From contig NZ_PQSU01000013.1 in assembly GCF_002920615.1 (NCBI RefSeq), forward strand, positions 62,001 to 126,000: 64,000 bases of DNA. Direction: 5' to 3'. The translations under genes were made by a program, and so were the position numbers. The stretch comes from Streptomyces sp. Ru62. GTDB lineage: Bacteria > Actinomycetota > Actinomycetes > Streptomycetales > Streptomycetaceae. Shown here one piece after another: positions 29,486-39,569 of this stretch (position 1 is its first letter; each line of letters opens with the position of its first letter). Below the pieces are notes generated by a model, which searched no databases, was not told where the DNA came from, and saw only the letters and a list, made by a program, of their open reading frames with translations.

Positions 29486-30757
29486 ATGCGGTGGATGCGC
29501 GCCGCCGGTAGGGGCCTTCTCGTTCTCGTCGTGGGTCTGGCCGGGTACGTGGCCTCGGGTGCCCGCGCCGACGAGGGCACGGGAGGCGGCCGGGGCCCGC
29601 TGACGCTGGCCACCGCCGGTGATCTCACCGGCTATCTCGGCCCGCTGCTCCAGGGCTGGAACCGCACCCATCCCGGGGAGAAGGTCACCCTGGTCGAGCT
29701 GCCGGACTCCGCCGACGAGACGCACGCGCAGATGACGACCGACCTGCGCGGCGGCGACCGGGGACGGTTCGACGTCCTCAACATCGACGTCGACTGGACC
29801 TCCGAGTTCGCGGCGGCCGGCTGGATCCGTCCGCTGCCCCGCGACCGCTTCCCGCTGGACAGCTTCCTGCCGCCGGTCGTGGACACGGCGACCTACGACG
29901 GACGGCTGTACGCGGTCCCGTACGTCACGAACGCCGGACTCCTCCTGTACCGCAAGGACGTCCTCGACCAGGAGGGGGTGTCCCCGCCGCGCACCTGGGC
30001 CGAGCTGGAGCGCGACGCGAGGACCATCGCGCCGAAGTACGGACTCGGCGGCTACGCGGGCCAGTTCCTGCCCTACGAGGGCCTGACCGTGAACGCGGCC
30101 GAGGCGGTGTACTCGGCGGGCGGCACCATCCTCGGCGGCGAGGGCACCCGCGTCACCGTCGACTCGGCCGCCGCCCGCGAGGGCATCGGCTTCCTCGCCC
30201 GCGGCATCCGCGAGGGCTGGATCCCGAGGCAGGCGCTGACGTACAAGGAGGAGGAGTCCAAACAGGCCTTCCAGGACGGCAGGCTGCTCTTCCTGCGCAA
30301 CTGGCCCTACGCCTACGCCGTCGCCTCCGCCCCCGGTTCCCGGGTCGCCGGGAAGATCGGCGCCGTACCGCTGCCCGGGCCCGACGGGCCGGGGACGAGC
30401 GTTCTCGGCGGCTCCAACCTCGCGGTCAACACCCACGCCCGGCACCCGGACTCCGCCGCGCGCCTGATCGCCTACCTCACCAGCGCGCCCGTGCAGCGCC
30501 AGGTGCTCACGCGGGGCGCGCTGCCGCCCGTGCGCGCCGGGCTCTACGAAGACCCCGCGCTCATCAAGCGGTTCCCGTATCTGCCGACCCTGCGCACCGC
30601 CGTCCTCACCGCCCGGCCGCGCCCCAAGAGCCCGCACTACGACCAGGTCAGCCTGGCCGTGCAGGCGGTCGTGCAGGACGCGCTCACCGGGCGGCAGAGG
30701 CCCGGACAGGCCGTGCGCCGGCTGGCGCGCGAACTCGACGCCATCGCCAGTCGATAG
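29486..30757 (+). CDS. Extracellular solute-binding protein (family 1), orphan
   Basis: 423 aa. A signal peptide (RWMRAAGRGLLVLVVGLAGYVASGARA) is followed by a family 1 sugar-binding fold (LTLATAGDLTGYLGPLLQGWNRTHPGEKVTLVELP, later YAVPYVTNAGLLLYRKDVL). No lipobox Cys is visible, which is unusual for a Gram-positive binding protein, so it may be released or held by an uncleaved signal anchor. Start ATG 29486 has GGGAGG upstream. No permease genes follow directly; the next operon has its own binding protein. Both of its flanks carry the motif shared with the PadR promoter. Confidence 0.87.
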   Translation: MRWMRAAGRGLLVLVVGLAGYVASGARADEGTGGGRGPLTLATAGDLTGYLGPLLQGWNRTHPGEKVTLVELPDSADETHAQMTTDLRGGDRGRFDVLNIDVDWTSEFAAAGWIRPLPRDRFPLDSFLPPVVDTATYDGRLYAVPYVTNAGLLLYRKDVLDQEGVSPPRTWAELERDARTIAPKYGLGGYAGQFLPYEGLTVNAAEAVYSAGGTILGGEGTRVTVDSAAAREGIGFLARGIREGWIPRQALTYKEEESKQAFQDGRLLFLRNWPYAYAVASAPGSRVAGKIGAVPLPGPDGPGTSVLGGSNLAVNTHARHPDSAARLIAYLTSAPVQRQVLTRGALPPVRAGLYEDPALIKRFPYLPTLRTAVLTARPRPKSPHYDQVSLAVQAVVQDALTGRQRPGQAVRRLARELDAIASR

Positions 30758-30779
30758 CCGGCCGTCGACCCGCTCGCTA

Positions 30780-30796
30780 GTTACTTGTTAGGTAAC
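30780..30796. promoter_or_regulatory. Putative PadR operator, site 2
   Basis: A 17-base element, GTTAC (30780-30784) paired with GTAAC (30792-30796). On the minus strand its core reads TACCTAACAAGTA, one base different from site 1. It lies 22 bases after the orphan binding protein gene and 120 bases before the GH13 gene. Confidence 0.55.
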
Positions 30797-30878
30797 GCGG
30801 ACATCTCAACTGGCTTCCAAGTGTCCGGGTAAGTCCATATTTGCCGCCCCAACTCCCCGGTAGCCTCTGTTCTTTTCG

Positions 30879-30909
30879 TTGACACCGTCGCGACACGCCT
30901 ACCTAACAT
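30879..30909 (+). promoter_or_regulatory. Probable promoter of the GH13/sugar ABC operon
   Basis: A consensus -35 TTGACA at 30879-30884 with TAACAT at 30904-30909 as a possible -10 (19-base spacer). Transcription would then start within a few bases of the ATG at 30916, giving a leaderless mRNA. The -10 overlaps motif site 3, which fits repression. Confidence 0.5.
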
Positions 30910-30912
30910 GCA
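30900..30912. promoter_or_regulatory. Putative PadR operator, site 3
   Basis: TACCTAACATGCA, identical to site 1 over the first nine bases and differing at two of the last four. It covers the proposed -10 region and ends 3 bases before the GH13 start codon. Confidence 0.55.
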
Positions 30913-30915
30913 TGC

Positions 30916-32526
<1,611 letters not shown>

Positions 32527-32558
32527 TCACCCATCCCCGATTGAAAGGTCCATCGACG

Positions 32559-33884
32559 ATGATGCGACGACGCACGACCCTGCTCACCGGCTGCACCGCT
32601 CTCACCCTCGCCCTCGGCGCCACCGCCTGCGGCGGCGGTGACGTCTCCGCGGGCGGCGGCGACAAGTCGCTCAGCGGCCAGACCGTCACCGTGGCCGGTG
32701 TCTGGTCCGGCAGCGAGCAGAAGAACTTCCAGAAGGTGCTGGACGCCTTCACCGAGAAGACCGGCGCGAAGACCCAGTTCGTGTCCACCGGCGACAACGT
32801 CTCCACGGTCGTCGGCAGCAAGATCGAGGGTGGCAACGCGCCCGACGTCGTGATGGTCCCGCAGGTCGGCGTCCTGAAGCAGTTCGCGCAGAAGGGCTGG
32901 CTCAAGCCGCTCTCGCCGACCGCCCGGCAGACCATCGACGCCGACTACGCGCCGGTGTGGAAGAAGTACGGCAGCGTCGACGGCACCCTCTACGGCCTCT
33001 ACTTCAAGGCCGCCCACAAGTCCACCGTCTGGTACAGCCCCGACGCCCTCGCCCAGGCCGGGGTCGAGCCGCCGAAGACCTACGACGAGCTGCTCAAGGC
33101 CGGGCACACCGTCTCCGACTCCGGCCTCGCCGCCTTCGCGGTCGCCGGACAGGACGGCTGGACCCTCACCGACTGGTTCGAGAACATCTACCTCTCCCAG
33201 GCGGGCCCCGAGAAGTACGACGCCCTCGCCGCCCACCGGCTCAAGTGGACCGACCCCACGGTGGTCGAGGCGCTCACCACCCTCGGCAAGCTCTTCAAGG
33301 ACAAGCAGCTCATCGCCGGCGGACAGAAGGAGGCCCTGAACACCGACTTCCCCGGCTCGGTGGAGAAGGTGTTCGGCCCCAAGCCCGAGGCCGGCATGGT
33401 CTACGAGGGCGACTTCGTCGCCGGCGTCGCCCACGACCAGTACGGCAAGGCGATCGGCAAGGACGCCGACTTCTTCCCCTTCCCGGCGGTCGGCGGCGGC
33501 ACGGCACCCGTCGTCAGCGGCGGTGACGCGGCCGTCGTCCTCAAGGACGGCAAGAACGCCAAGGCCGGCATGAAGCTCCTGGAGTACCTGGCCACCCCCG
33601 AGGCCGCGGCCGTGTGGGCGAAGGCGGGCGGCTTCCTGTCCCCGAACAGGAAGCTGGAGCTCTCCGCGTACGGCGACGACGTCACCCGCGCCACCGCCAA
33701 GTCCCTCGTGGGCGCGGGGGACTCGGTCCGCTTCGACATGTCCGACCAGGCACCGGCGGCCTTCGGCGGCACCAAGGGCACCGGCGAGTGGAAGCTCCTC
33801 CAGGACTTCCTGCGCGACCCGTCGGACCCGAAGGGCACGGCGGCGAAGCTCGAAGCCGCCGCGGCCAAGGCCTACCAGGGCTGA
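32559..33884 (+). CDS. Sugar ABC transporter substrate-binding lipoprotein
   Basis: 441 aa. The signal peptide ends in the lipobox GATAC, so it is lipid-anchored. It is a family 1 sugar-binding protein (VTVAGVWSGSEQKNFQKVLDAFTEKTG, then GGNAPDVVMVPQ), of the alpha-glucoside/maltose class by context. Start ATG 32559 (first of ATGATG) has GAAAGG 10 bases upstream; it lies 32 bases after the GH13 gene. The gene probably delivers sugar to the permeases encoded next, for hydrolysis by the GH13 enzyme. Confidence 0.93.
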   Translation: MMRRRTTLLTGCTALTLALGATACGGGDVSAGGGDKSLSGQTVTVAGVWSGSEQKNFQKVLDAFTEKTGAKTQFVSTGDNVSTVVGSKIEGGNAPDVVMVPQVGVLKQFAQKGWLKPLSPTARQTIDADYAPVWKKYGSVDGTLYGLYFKAAHKSTVWYSPDALAQAGVEPPKTYDELLKAGHTVSDSGLAAFAVAGQDGWTLTDWFENIYLSQAGPEKYDALAAHRLKWTDPTVVEALTTLGKLFKDKQLIAGGQKEALNTDFPGSVEKVFGPKPEAGMVYEGDFVAGVAHDQYGKAIGKDADFFPFPAVGGGTAPVVSGGDAAVVLKDGKNAKAGMKLLEYLATPEAAAVWAKAGGFLSPNRKLELSAYGDDVTRATAKSLVGAGDSVRFDMSDQAPAAFGGTKGTGEWKLLQDFLRDPSDPKGTAAKLEAAAAKAYQG

Positions 33885-33894
33885 GCGGCACACC

Positions 33895-35250
33895 ATGACC
33901 GCCCCCACCGTCGTGAAACAGCAGGCGGGCCCGCGTCCCGCCGCCGGCCCGGCGCCCGCGCGCCGCGGCCGGCGGCGCGCCCGGCTGATCGCCCTGCTCT
34001 TCGTCCTCCCCGCGCTGCTCCTGCTCGGCGCGCTCGTCGTCTATCCGGTGCTGTTCTCCGTCGGCCGCAGCTTCTTCGACGCCTCCGGCAGCCGGTTCGT
34101 CGGCGGGGACAACTACACCGAGATGTTCCGCGACCCGGCCACGCTGAAGGCCATCCGCAACACCACCATCTGGGTCGTCGTCGCCCCCGCCCTGCTCACC
34201 GGCCTCGGCCTGATCCTGGCCGTCCTGGTGGAGAAGGTCCGCTGGGCGACGGCCTTCAAACTGCTCCTCTTCATGCCGATGGCCGTGTCCTTCCTCGCCG
34301 CCGGCATCATCTTCCGCCTCGCCTACGACGAGGACCCCGACAAGGGCGTGCTCAACGCGGCCGTCGTCTCCGTCCACGACGCCTTCAAGGGCGCGTCGAC
34401 CTACCCGACCGCCCGGGGCCGCACCGGATCGCTCACCCAGGACCGGGACGGCTCCTACCGTGCGACCGCCTCGGCGGGCGACACGGTCACGCTGCCGATG
34501 GTCGGCGTGCTGCCCAAGGACCTGCCCGGCGACGCCTCACCCGCCCGCACGGCGGCCGCGCGCAAGGCCGCGCCCGGCGAACTGCGCGGTGTCGTCTACC
34601 TGGACTTCACCCCCGGCGGCGGAGGCACGCAGGGCAAGGTCGACGCCCAGGAGAGCGGCCTGCCCGGCATGAAGGTCGAGGCGGTGCGCGACGGAAAGAC
34701 GGTCGCGAGCGCGACCACCGCCGCCGACGGCTCCTTCCGCTTCTCCGGGCTCACCGCGGGGTCGTACACGGTGAGGCTGCCGGAGTCGAACTTCGCTCCG
34801 CCCTACCAGGGCGTCTCCTGGCTCGGCCCGACCCTCGTCACCCCCGCGATCATCGGCGCCTACCTGTGGATCTGGACGGGTTTCGCGATGGTCCTGATCG
34901 GCGCGGGCCTCTCCACGCTCCCGCGTGACGCCCTGGAGGCCGCCCGGATGGACGGGGCCAACGAGTGGCAGATCTTCCGCCGGATCACCGTCCCGCTGCT
35001 CGCGCCGGTGCTCACCGTGGTCTTCGTGACCCTGGTGATCAACGTGATGAAGGTCTTCGACCTCGTCTACATCATCGCGCCCGGCCCGGTGCAGGAGGAC
35101 GCCACCGTCCTCGCCACCCAGATGTGGCTGGTGTCCTTCGGCGGCGGCAACGACCAGGGCCTCGGCAGCGCCCTCGGCGTGCTCCTGCTGCTCCTGGTGA
35201 TCCCCGCGATGGTCTTCAACGTCCGTCGTTTCCGCAACAGTCAACGATGA
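33895..35250 (+). CDS. Sugar ABC permease (MalF-like) with an inserted extracellular domain
   Basis: 451 aa, against about 300 for the family. TM1-3 lie at about 31-56, 91-112 and 119-143, TM4 begins near 308, and the EAA loop that contacts the ATPase is ALEAARMDGANEWQIFRRITVP (about 346-367). Residues about 162-306 are an extra extracytoplasmic segment. Within it, 231-297 look like a Cna-B/SdrD-type beta-sandwich: RGVVYLDFTPGGG, then GLPGMKVEAVRDG, then TTAADGSFRFSGLTAGSYTVRLPE. By topology it must face outside, where it could touch the binding protein or sugar, as the unrelated MalF P2 loop does. It lies 10 bases after the binding protein gene. Confidence 0.93.
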   Translation: MTAPTVVKQQAGPRPAAGPAPARRGRRRARLIALLFVLPALLLLGALVVYPVLFSVGRSFFDASGSRFVGGDNYTEMFRDPATLKAIRNTTIWVVVAPALLTGLGLILAVLVEKVRWATAFKLLLFMPMAVSFLAAGIIFRLAYDEDPDKGVLNAAVVSVHDAFKGASTYPTARGRTGSLTQDRDGSYRATASAGDTVTLPMVGVLPKDLPGDASPARTAAARKAAPGELRGVVYLDFTPGGGGTQGKVDAQESGLPGMKVEAVRDGKTVASATTAADGSFRFSGLTAGSYTVRLPESNFAPPYQGVSWLGPTLVTPAIIGAYLWIWTGFAMVLIGAGLSTLPRDALEAARMDGANEWQIFRRITVPLLAPVLTVVFVTLVINVMKVFDLVYIIAPGPVQEDATVLATQMWLVSFGGGNDQGLGSALGVLLLLLVIPAMVFNVRRFRNSQR

Positions 35251-35260
35251 GGAGTCAGCG

Positions 35261-36100
35261 ATGAACGCGATCAGGCGCGGCCTGGGCAGCGGCCTGGTGC
35301 AGGCATTCCTGGTGGTCGTCGGCCTGGTCTGGCTGACCCCGCTGGCCGGCCTCTTCCTGTCCTCCCTGCGCTCGGCCCAGGACACCGCGAAGGGCGGCTG
35401 GTGGACGGCGCTGGCCACTCCCGGCCAGCTCTCCTTCGACAACTACTCGGCGCTGCTGAAGAACGCGGGCATCACGCAGGCCTTCTGGAACACCGTGCTG
35501 ATCTCGGTGCCGGCCACCACCCTGGTCGTCGTCATCGCGGCCCTCGCCGGATACGCCTTCGCCTGGCTGGACTTCCCGCTGCGGGAACCCCTCTTCCTGC
35601 TGGTGGTGGCCCTGTTGGTGGTGCCGGTGCAGATCGGCCTGCTGCCGGTCGCCAAACTCTTCGGCACGCTGGGCCTGTTCGGCACGATCCCCGGTGTCGT
35701 CCTCTTCCACGTCGCCTACGGCCTGCCCTTCGCCGTCTTCCTGCTGCGGAACTACTTCGCGGACATCCCGAAGGAGATGCTGGAGGCGGCACGGATGGAC
35801 GGCGGCAGCGAATGGCGCATCTTCACGCGTCTCGTCCTGCCGGTGGGCCGCCCGGCCATCGCCTCGCTCGCCATCTTCCAGTTCCTGTGGGTCTGGAACG
35901 ACATGCTGGTCGCCCTGCTGTTCGCCGACAGCTCGTCGCAGCCGCTGACCGTGGAACTCCAGTCGCAGATCCGCCAGTTCGGCAGCAACATCGACGTCCT
36001 CGCCCCGGGCGCGTTCCTGTCCCTGATCGTGCCGGTGGTGGTGTTCTTCGCCTTCCAGCGGCACTTCGTGCAGGGCGTGATGGCGGGGTCGGTGAAATAG
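35261..36100 (+). CDS. Sugar ABC permease (MalG-like)
   Basis: 279 aa with six TMs and the EAA loop EMLEAARMDGGSEWRIFTRLVLPVG. It pairs with the preceding permease to form the channel. Start ATG 35261 has GAGGAG upstream, 10 bases after the previous stop. No ATPase gene follows. In Streptomyces, carbohydrate importers share the unlinked ATPase MsiK, which is probably the case here. A terminator follows. Confidence 0.95.
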   Translation: MNAIRRGLGSGLVQAFLVVVGLVWLTPLAGLFLSSLRSAQDTAKGGWWTALATPGQLSFDNYSALLKNAGITQAFWNTVLISVPATTLVVVIAALAGYAFAWLDFPLREPLFLLVVALLVVPVQIGLLPVAKLFGTLGLFGTIPGVVLFHVAYGLPFAVFLLRNYFADIPKEMLEAARMDGGSEWRIFTRLVLPVGRPAIASLAIFQFLWVWNDMLVALLFADSSSQPLTVELQSQIRQFGSNIDVLAPGAFLSLIVPVVVFFAFQRHFVQGVMAGSVK

Positions 36101-36102
36101 CG

Positions 36103-36128
36103 GCGGCGGGGGCGAAAACCCCCGCCGC
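36103..36128. terminator. Terminator between the sugar operon and pgl
   Basis: Perfect 10-bp GC stem (36103-36112 with 36119-36128) and a CGAAAA loop in the 47 bases between convergent genes. It probably works for both strands. Confidence 0.85.
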
Positions 36129-36147
36129 GGCTACACACGCACCGGTG

Positions 36148-36930
36148 TCACGGAGACGCCGGCGGATACAGCGACCTCGGCAGCTGCGAAGCCGCCGCCG
36201 AGTCCAGCAGCCACAGCGTGCGCGAGCGGCCGTACGCGCCCGCCGCCGGGGCCTGGATCTCACCCGCGCCGGACAGGGCGATGGCCACGGCCTCCGCCTT
36301 GTCCTCGCCGGCCGCGAGGAGCCAGACCTCGCGGGCCGCGCGGATCGCCGGGAGGGTGAGGGAGACCCGGGTCGGCGGCGGCTTGGGGGCGCCGTGGACG
36401 CCGACCACCGTGCGCTCGGTCTCCCGGACCGCGGGCAGCTCGGGGAAGAGCGACGCCACATGGGTGTCCGGGCCGACGCCCAGCATCAGGACGTCGAAGG
36501 TGGGCACCGCGCCGTGGTTCTCCGGTCCCGCCGCCTTCGCCAGCTCCGCCGCGTACGCCTCCGCGGCCGCCTCCACGTCCGCGCCGTGCGGGCCGTCGGA
36601 GGCGGGCATGGCGTGCACGCGCTCCGGGTCCACCGGCACGGAGTCCAGCAGCGCCTCGCGGGCCTGCGTGACATTGCGCTCGGGGTCGCCCTCGGGGAGG
36701 TAGCGCTCGTCGCCCCACCACAGGTCGAGGCGGCCCCAGTCGATGGCGTCCCGGGCGGGAGCCGCCGCCAGCGCGGCCAGCAGGCCGTTGCCGTTGCGCC
36801 CGCCCGTCAGGACCACGGACGCGGTGCCCCGGGAGGCCTGCGCGTCCACGATCTTCGTGATCAGGCGCGCCGCGGCGGCCTGCGCCATCAGTTCCTTGTC
36901 GTGGTGGACGACCAACTGCGGAGTGCTCAC
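36148..36930 (-). CDS. pgl: 6-phosphogluconolactonase
   Basis: 260 aa (DevB/Pgl type). Conserved: VVLTGGRNGNGLLAAL (GG loop), WGRLDLWWGDERYLPEGDPERN, and GVGPDTHVASLFPE, which contains the catalytic His. It hydrolyses 6-phosphogluconolactone made by Zwf. Start GTG 36930 overlaps the opcA stop by 4 bases (GTGA); the longer open frame to 37383 is only the opcA shadow. It is the last gene of tkt-tal-zwf-opcA-pgl. Confidence 0.95.
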   Translation of the reverse strand: MSTPQLVVHHDKELMAQAAAARLITKIVDAQASRGTASVVLTGGRNGNGLLAALAAAPARDAIDWGRLDLWWGDERYLPEGDPERNVTQAREALLDSVPVDPERVHAMPASDGPHGADVEAAAEAYAAELAKAAGPENHGAVPTFDVLMLGVGPDTHVASLFPELPAVRETERTVVGVHGAPKPPPTRVSLTLPAIRAAREVWLLAAGEDKAEAVAIALSGAGEIQAPAAGAYGRSRTLWLLDSAAASQLPRSLYPPASP

Positions 36931-38033
36931 TTCGCCGTCGCCTTCCTGGCCGGTGCCTTCTTCGCCGGTGCCTTCTTCGCGGTCTTGGCCGCCGCTTTCT
37001 TCGCGGGGGCCTTGGCCGCTTCCTCGACCGGTTCCGGTACGGCGACCGGCTCGGCCGCGGACTCGGTGCCCGCCGCACCGGCCGGCGCCTCGGACGCCTG
37101 CCGCGGCACCGTGTTCAGCCGCTCCACGCCGTAGCGCAGCGCCGACGCGTAGGTGTCGTCCGGGTCCAGCCGGCGCAGCTCCTCCGCGATCAGCTCGGCG
37201 GTGTCCCGCCGCTTCAGCGCCACCGCGCGGGCCGGCTGGCCCGCGATGGACAGCGTGGCCAGCGAGCCGTCGGCGCGGTCCAGCACGATCGGGCCGCAGT
37301 CGGTGTCCATGCGGACGGCCGTGAGCCCCGGACCGGACGACAGCGAGCGCTTCACCGGTACGTCCAGCCGGTCCGCGAGCCACATCGCCAGCAGCTCACA
37401 GCTCGGGTTGAACTCCTCGCCCTCCACCTCGACGGCCTGCACCTCGCAGGTGACCTGGTCGAGGGCCGCCGCGAGCATGGAACGCCACGGTGTGATCCGC
37501 GTCCAGGACAGGTCGGTGTCGCCGGGGGTGTAGGCCTCGGCGCGGGCCGACAGCTCCCGCACCGGCTGCTCGGCCGCGTAGGTGTCGGTGACCCGGCGCT
37601 GGGCGAGCGCGCCCAGCGGGTCCTTCGCCGGGTCGAGCGGGGCGTTCACCGGCCACCACACGACGACGGGTGCGTCCGGCAGCAGCAGCGGCAGGACCAC
37701 CGAGTCGGCATGGTCCGCGGCCTCGCCGTACAGACGCAGGACGACCGTCTCACCGGTGCCCGCGTCCGCGCCCACCCGCACCTCGGCGTCCAGACGCGAG
37801 GACGTACGGTCGCGCGGGGAGCGGGAGACCCGCTTGATGACCACCAGCGTGCGCGAGGGGTGCTCGCGCGACGCGTCGTTGGCGGCCTTCAGTGCGTCGT
37901 AGGCGTTCTCCTCGTCGGTGACGATGACGAGGGTCAGCACCATGCCGACGGCGGGCGTGCCGATGGCACGGCGCCCCCGCACGAGCGCCTTGTTGATCGC
38001 TCCGGCGCTGGTGTCGGTCAGGTCTATCTTCAT
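36927..38033 (-). CDS. opcA: Glucose-6-phosphate dehydrogenase assembly protein OpcA
   Basis: 368 aa. OpcA-family body with the early MKIDLTDTSAGAINKALVRGR, PDAPVVVWWPVNAPLDPAKDPLG and a C-terminal winged region. In cyanobacteria and actinobacteria it allosterically activates or assembles Zwf, encoded directly upstream with a 4-base overlap (ATGA). The last roughly 45 residues form a Lys/Ala/Pro-rich tail (KAPAKKAAAKTAKKAPAKK and similar) that looks like a histone H1 tail. This tail echoes the C-terminus of UvrA in the same window and is not part of the OpcA core. Confidence 0.94.
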   Translation of the reverse strand: MKIDLTDTSAGAINKALVRGRRAIGTPAVGMVLTLVIVTDEENAYDALKAANDASREHPSRTLVVIKRVSRSPRDRTSSRLDAEVRVGADAGTGETVVLRLYGEAADHADSVVLPLLLPDAPVVVWWPVNAPLDPAKDPLGALAQRRVTDTYAAEQPVRELSARAEAYTPGDTDLSWTRITPWRSMLAAALDQVTCEVQAVEVEGEEFNPSCELLAMWLADRLDVPVKRSLSSGPGLTAVRMDTDCGPIVLDRADGSLATLSIAGQPARAVALKRRDTAELIAEELRRLDPDDTYASALRYGVERLNTVPRQASEAPAGAAGTESAAEPVAVPEPVEEAAKAPAKKAAAKTAKKAPAKKAPARKATAK

Positions 38034-39568
38034 GGCCGGCGCCAGCTCCGTCCGTCTCGTGCGAGCATCTCGTCCGCCTCCACGGGACCCCAGGTGCCCG
38101 ACTTGTACTGCGCGGGCCTGCCGTGCTTGTCCCAGTACTCCTCGATCGGGTCGAGGATCTTCCAGGACAGCTCGACCTCCTCCGTGCGCGGGAAGAGGTT
38201 GGCATCACCGAGCAGCACGTCCAGGATCAGGCGCTCGTACGCCTCCGGGCTGGATTCCGTGAACGACTCGCCGTAGGCGAAGTCCATGGACACGTCCCGG
38301 ATCTCCATCGAGGTGCCCGGCACCTTGGAGCCGAAGCGGACGGTGACGCCCTCGTCGGGCTGGACGCGGATGACGATCGCGTTCTGCCCCAGCTCCTCGG
38401 TCGCCGTCGTGTCGAACGGCGAGTGCGGGGCCCGCTGGAAGACCACGGCGATCTCCGTCACCCTGCGGCCGAGGCGCTTGCCGGTGCGCAGGTAGAAGGG
38501 GACACCCGCCCAGCGGCGGTTGTCGATCTCCAGCTTGACCGCGGCGTAGGTGTCGGTCTTCGACTTCTCGTCGATGCCCTCCTCTTCGAGGTAGCCGATG
38601 ACCTTCTCGCCGCCCTGCCAGCCCGCCGCGTACTGCCCGCGCACGGTGTCGGCGCCCAGGTCCTTCGGCAGCCGGACGGCGCCGAGCACCTTCTCCTTCT
38701 CCGCGGCCAGCGCGTCCGCGCCGAAGGAGGCGGGCTCCTCCATGGCCGTGAGGGCCATGAGCTGGAGCAGGTGGTTCTGGATGACGTCCCGGGCGGCGCC
38801 GATGCCGTCGTAGTAGCCGGCCCGGCCGCCGATGCCGATGTCCTCGGCCATGGTGATCTGGACGTGGTCCACGAAGGACCGGTTCCAGATCGGCTCGAAC
38901 ATCGTGTTGGCGAAACGCAGCGCCAGGATGTTCTGGACGGTCTCCTTGCCGAGGTAGTGGTCGATCCGGAAGACCTGCTCCGGCTCGAACACCTCGTGCA
39001 CGACCTTGTTCAGCTCCTCGGCCGACTTCAGGTCGTGCCCGAACGGCTTCTCGATGACCGCTCGCCGCCAGGAACCGCCGGTCTGGTCGGCCAGACCGTG
39101 CTTCTTCAGCTGCTGGATGACCACCGGGAAGGAGCGCGGCGGCACGGACAGGTAGAAGGCGAAGTTGCCGCCCGTGCCCTGTGCCTTGTCCAGCTCCTCG
39201 ATGGTGGCGCGCAGCCGCTCGAATGCCTCGTCGTCGTCGAAGGTGCCCTGGACGAAGCGCATCCCCTGGATGAGCTGCTGCCAGACCTCCTCGCGGAACG
39301 GAGTACGCGAGTGCTCCTTGACCGCGTCGTGGACGACCTCGGCGAAGTCCTCGTGCTCCCAGTCGCGGCGGGCGAAGCCCACCAGCGAGAAGCCCGGCGG
39401 CAGCAGACCCCGGTTGGCGAGGTCGTACACCGCGGGCATCAGCTTCTTGCGCGACAGGTCGCCGGTGACGCCGAAGATGACCAGGCCCGACGGCCCCGCG
39501 ATACGCGGGAGCCGTCGGTCGGCCGGGTCACGAAGCGGGTTCGCTCCGGAACCGGAAACGGGTGACAA
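38030..39568 (-). CDS. zwf: Glucose-6-phosphate 1-dehydrogenase
   Basis: 512 aa. NADP-binding GVTGDLSRKKLMPAVYDL, and the active-site motif RIDHYLGKE with catalytic His, are intact; the length is normal. It oxidises glucose-6-phosphate to the lactone, feeding NADPH and the pentose phosphate pathway. The start is taken as TTG 39568: GGAGGG lies 5 bases upstream (39575-39580), and the codon overlaps the tal stop. Another in-frame TTG at 39598 would add ten residues inside tal. The only other starts are far inside the conserved domain. Confidence 0.94.
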   Translation of the reverse strand: MSPVSGSGANPLRDPADRRLPRIAGPSGLVIFGVTGDLSRKKLMPAVYDLANRGLLPPGFSLVGFARRDWEHEDFAEVVHDAVKEHSRTPFREEVWQQLIQGMRFVQGTFDDDEAFERLRATIEELDKAQGTGGNFAFYLSVPPRSFPVVIQQLKKHGLADQTGGSWRRAVIEKPFGHDLKSAEELNKVVHEVFEPEQVFRIDHYLGKETVQNILALRFANTMFEPIWNRSFVDHVQITMAEDIGIGGRAGYYDGIGAARDVIQNHLLQLMALTAMEEPASFGADALAAEKEKVLGAVRLPKDLGADTVRGQYAAGWQGGEKVIGYLEEEGIDEKSKTDTYAAVKLEIDNRRWAGVPFYLRTGKRLGRRVTEIAVVFQRAPHSPFDTTATEELGQNAIVIRVQPDEGVTVRFGSKVPGTSMEIRDVSMDFAYGESFTESSPEAYERLILDVLLGDANLFPRTEEVELSWKILDPIEEYWDKHGRPAQYKSGTWGPVEADEMLARDGRSWRRP

Positions 39569-39569
39569 G

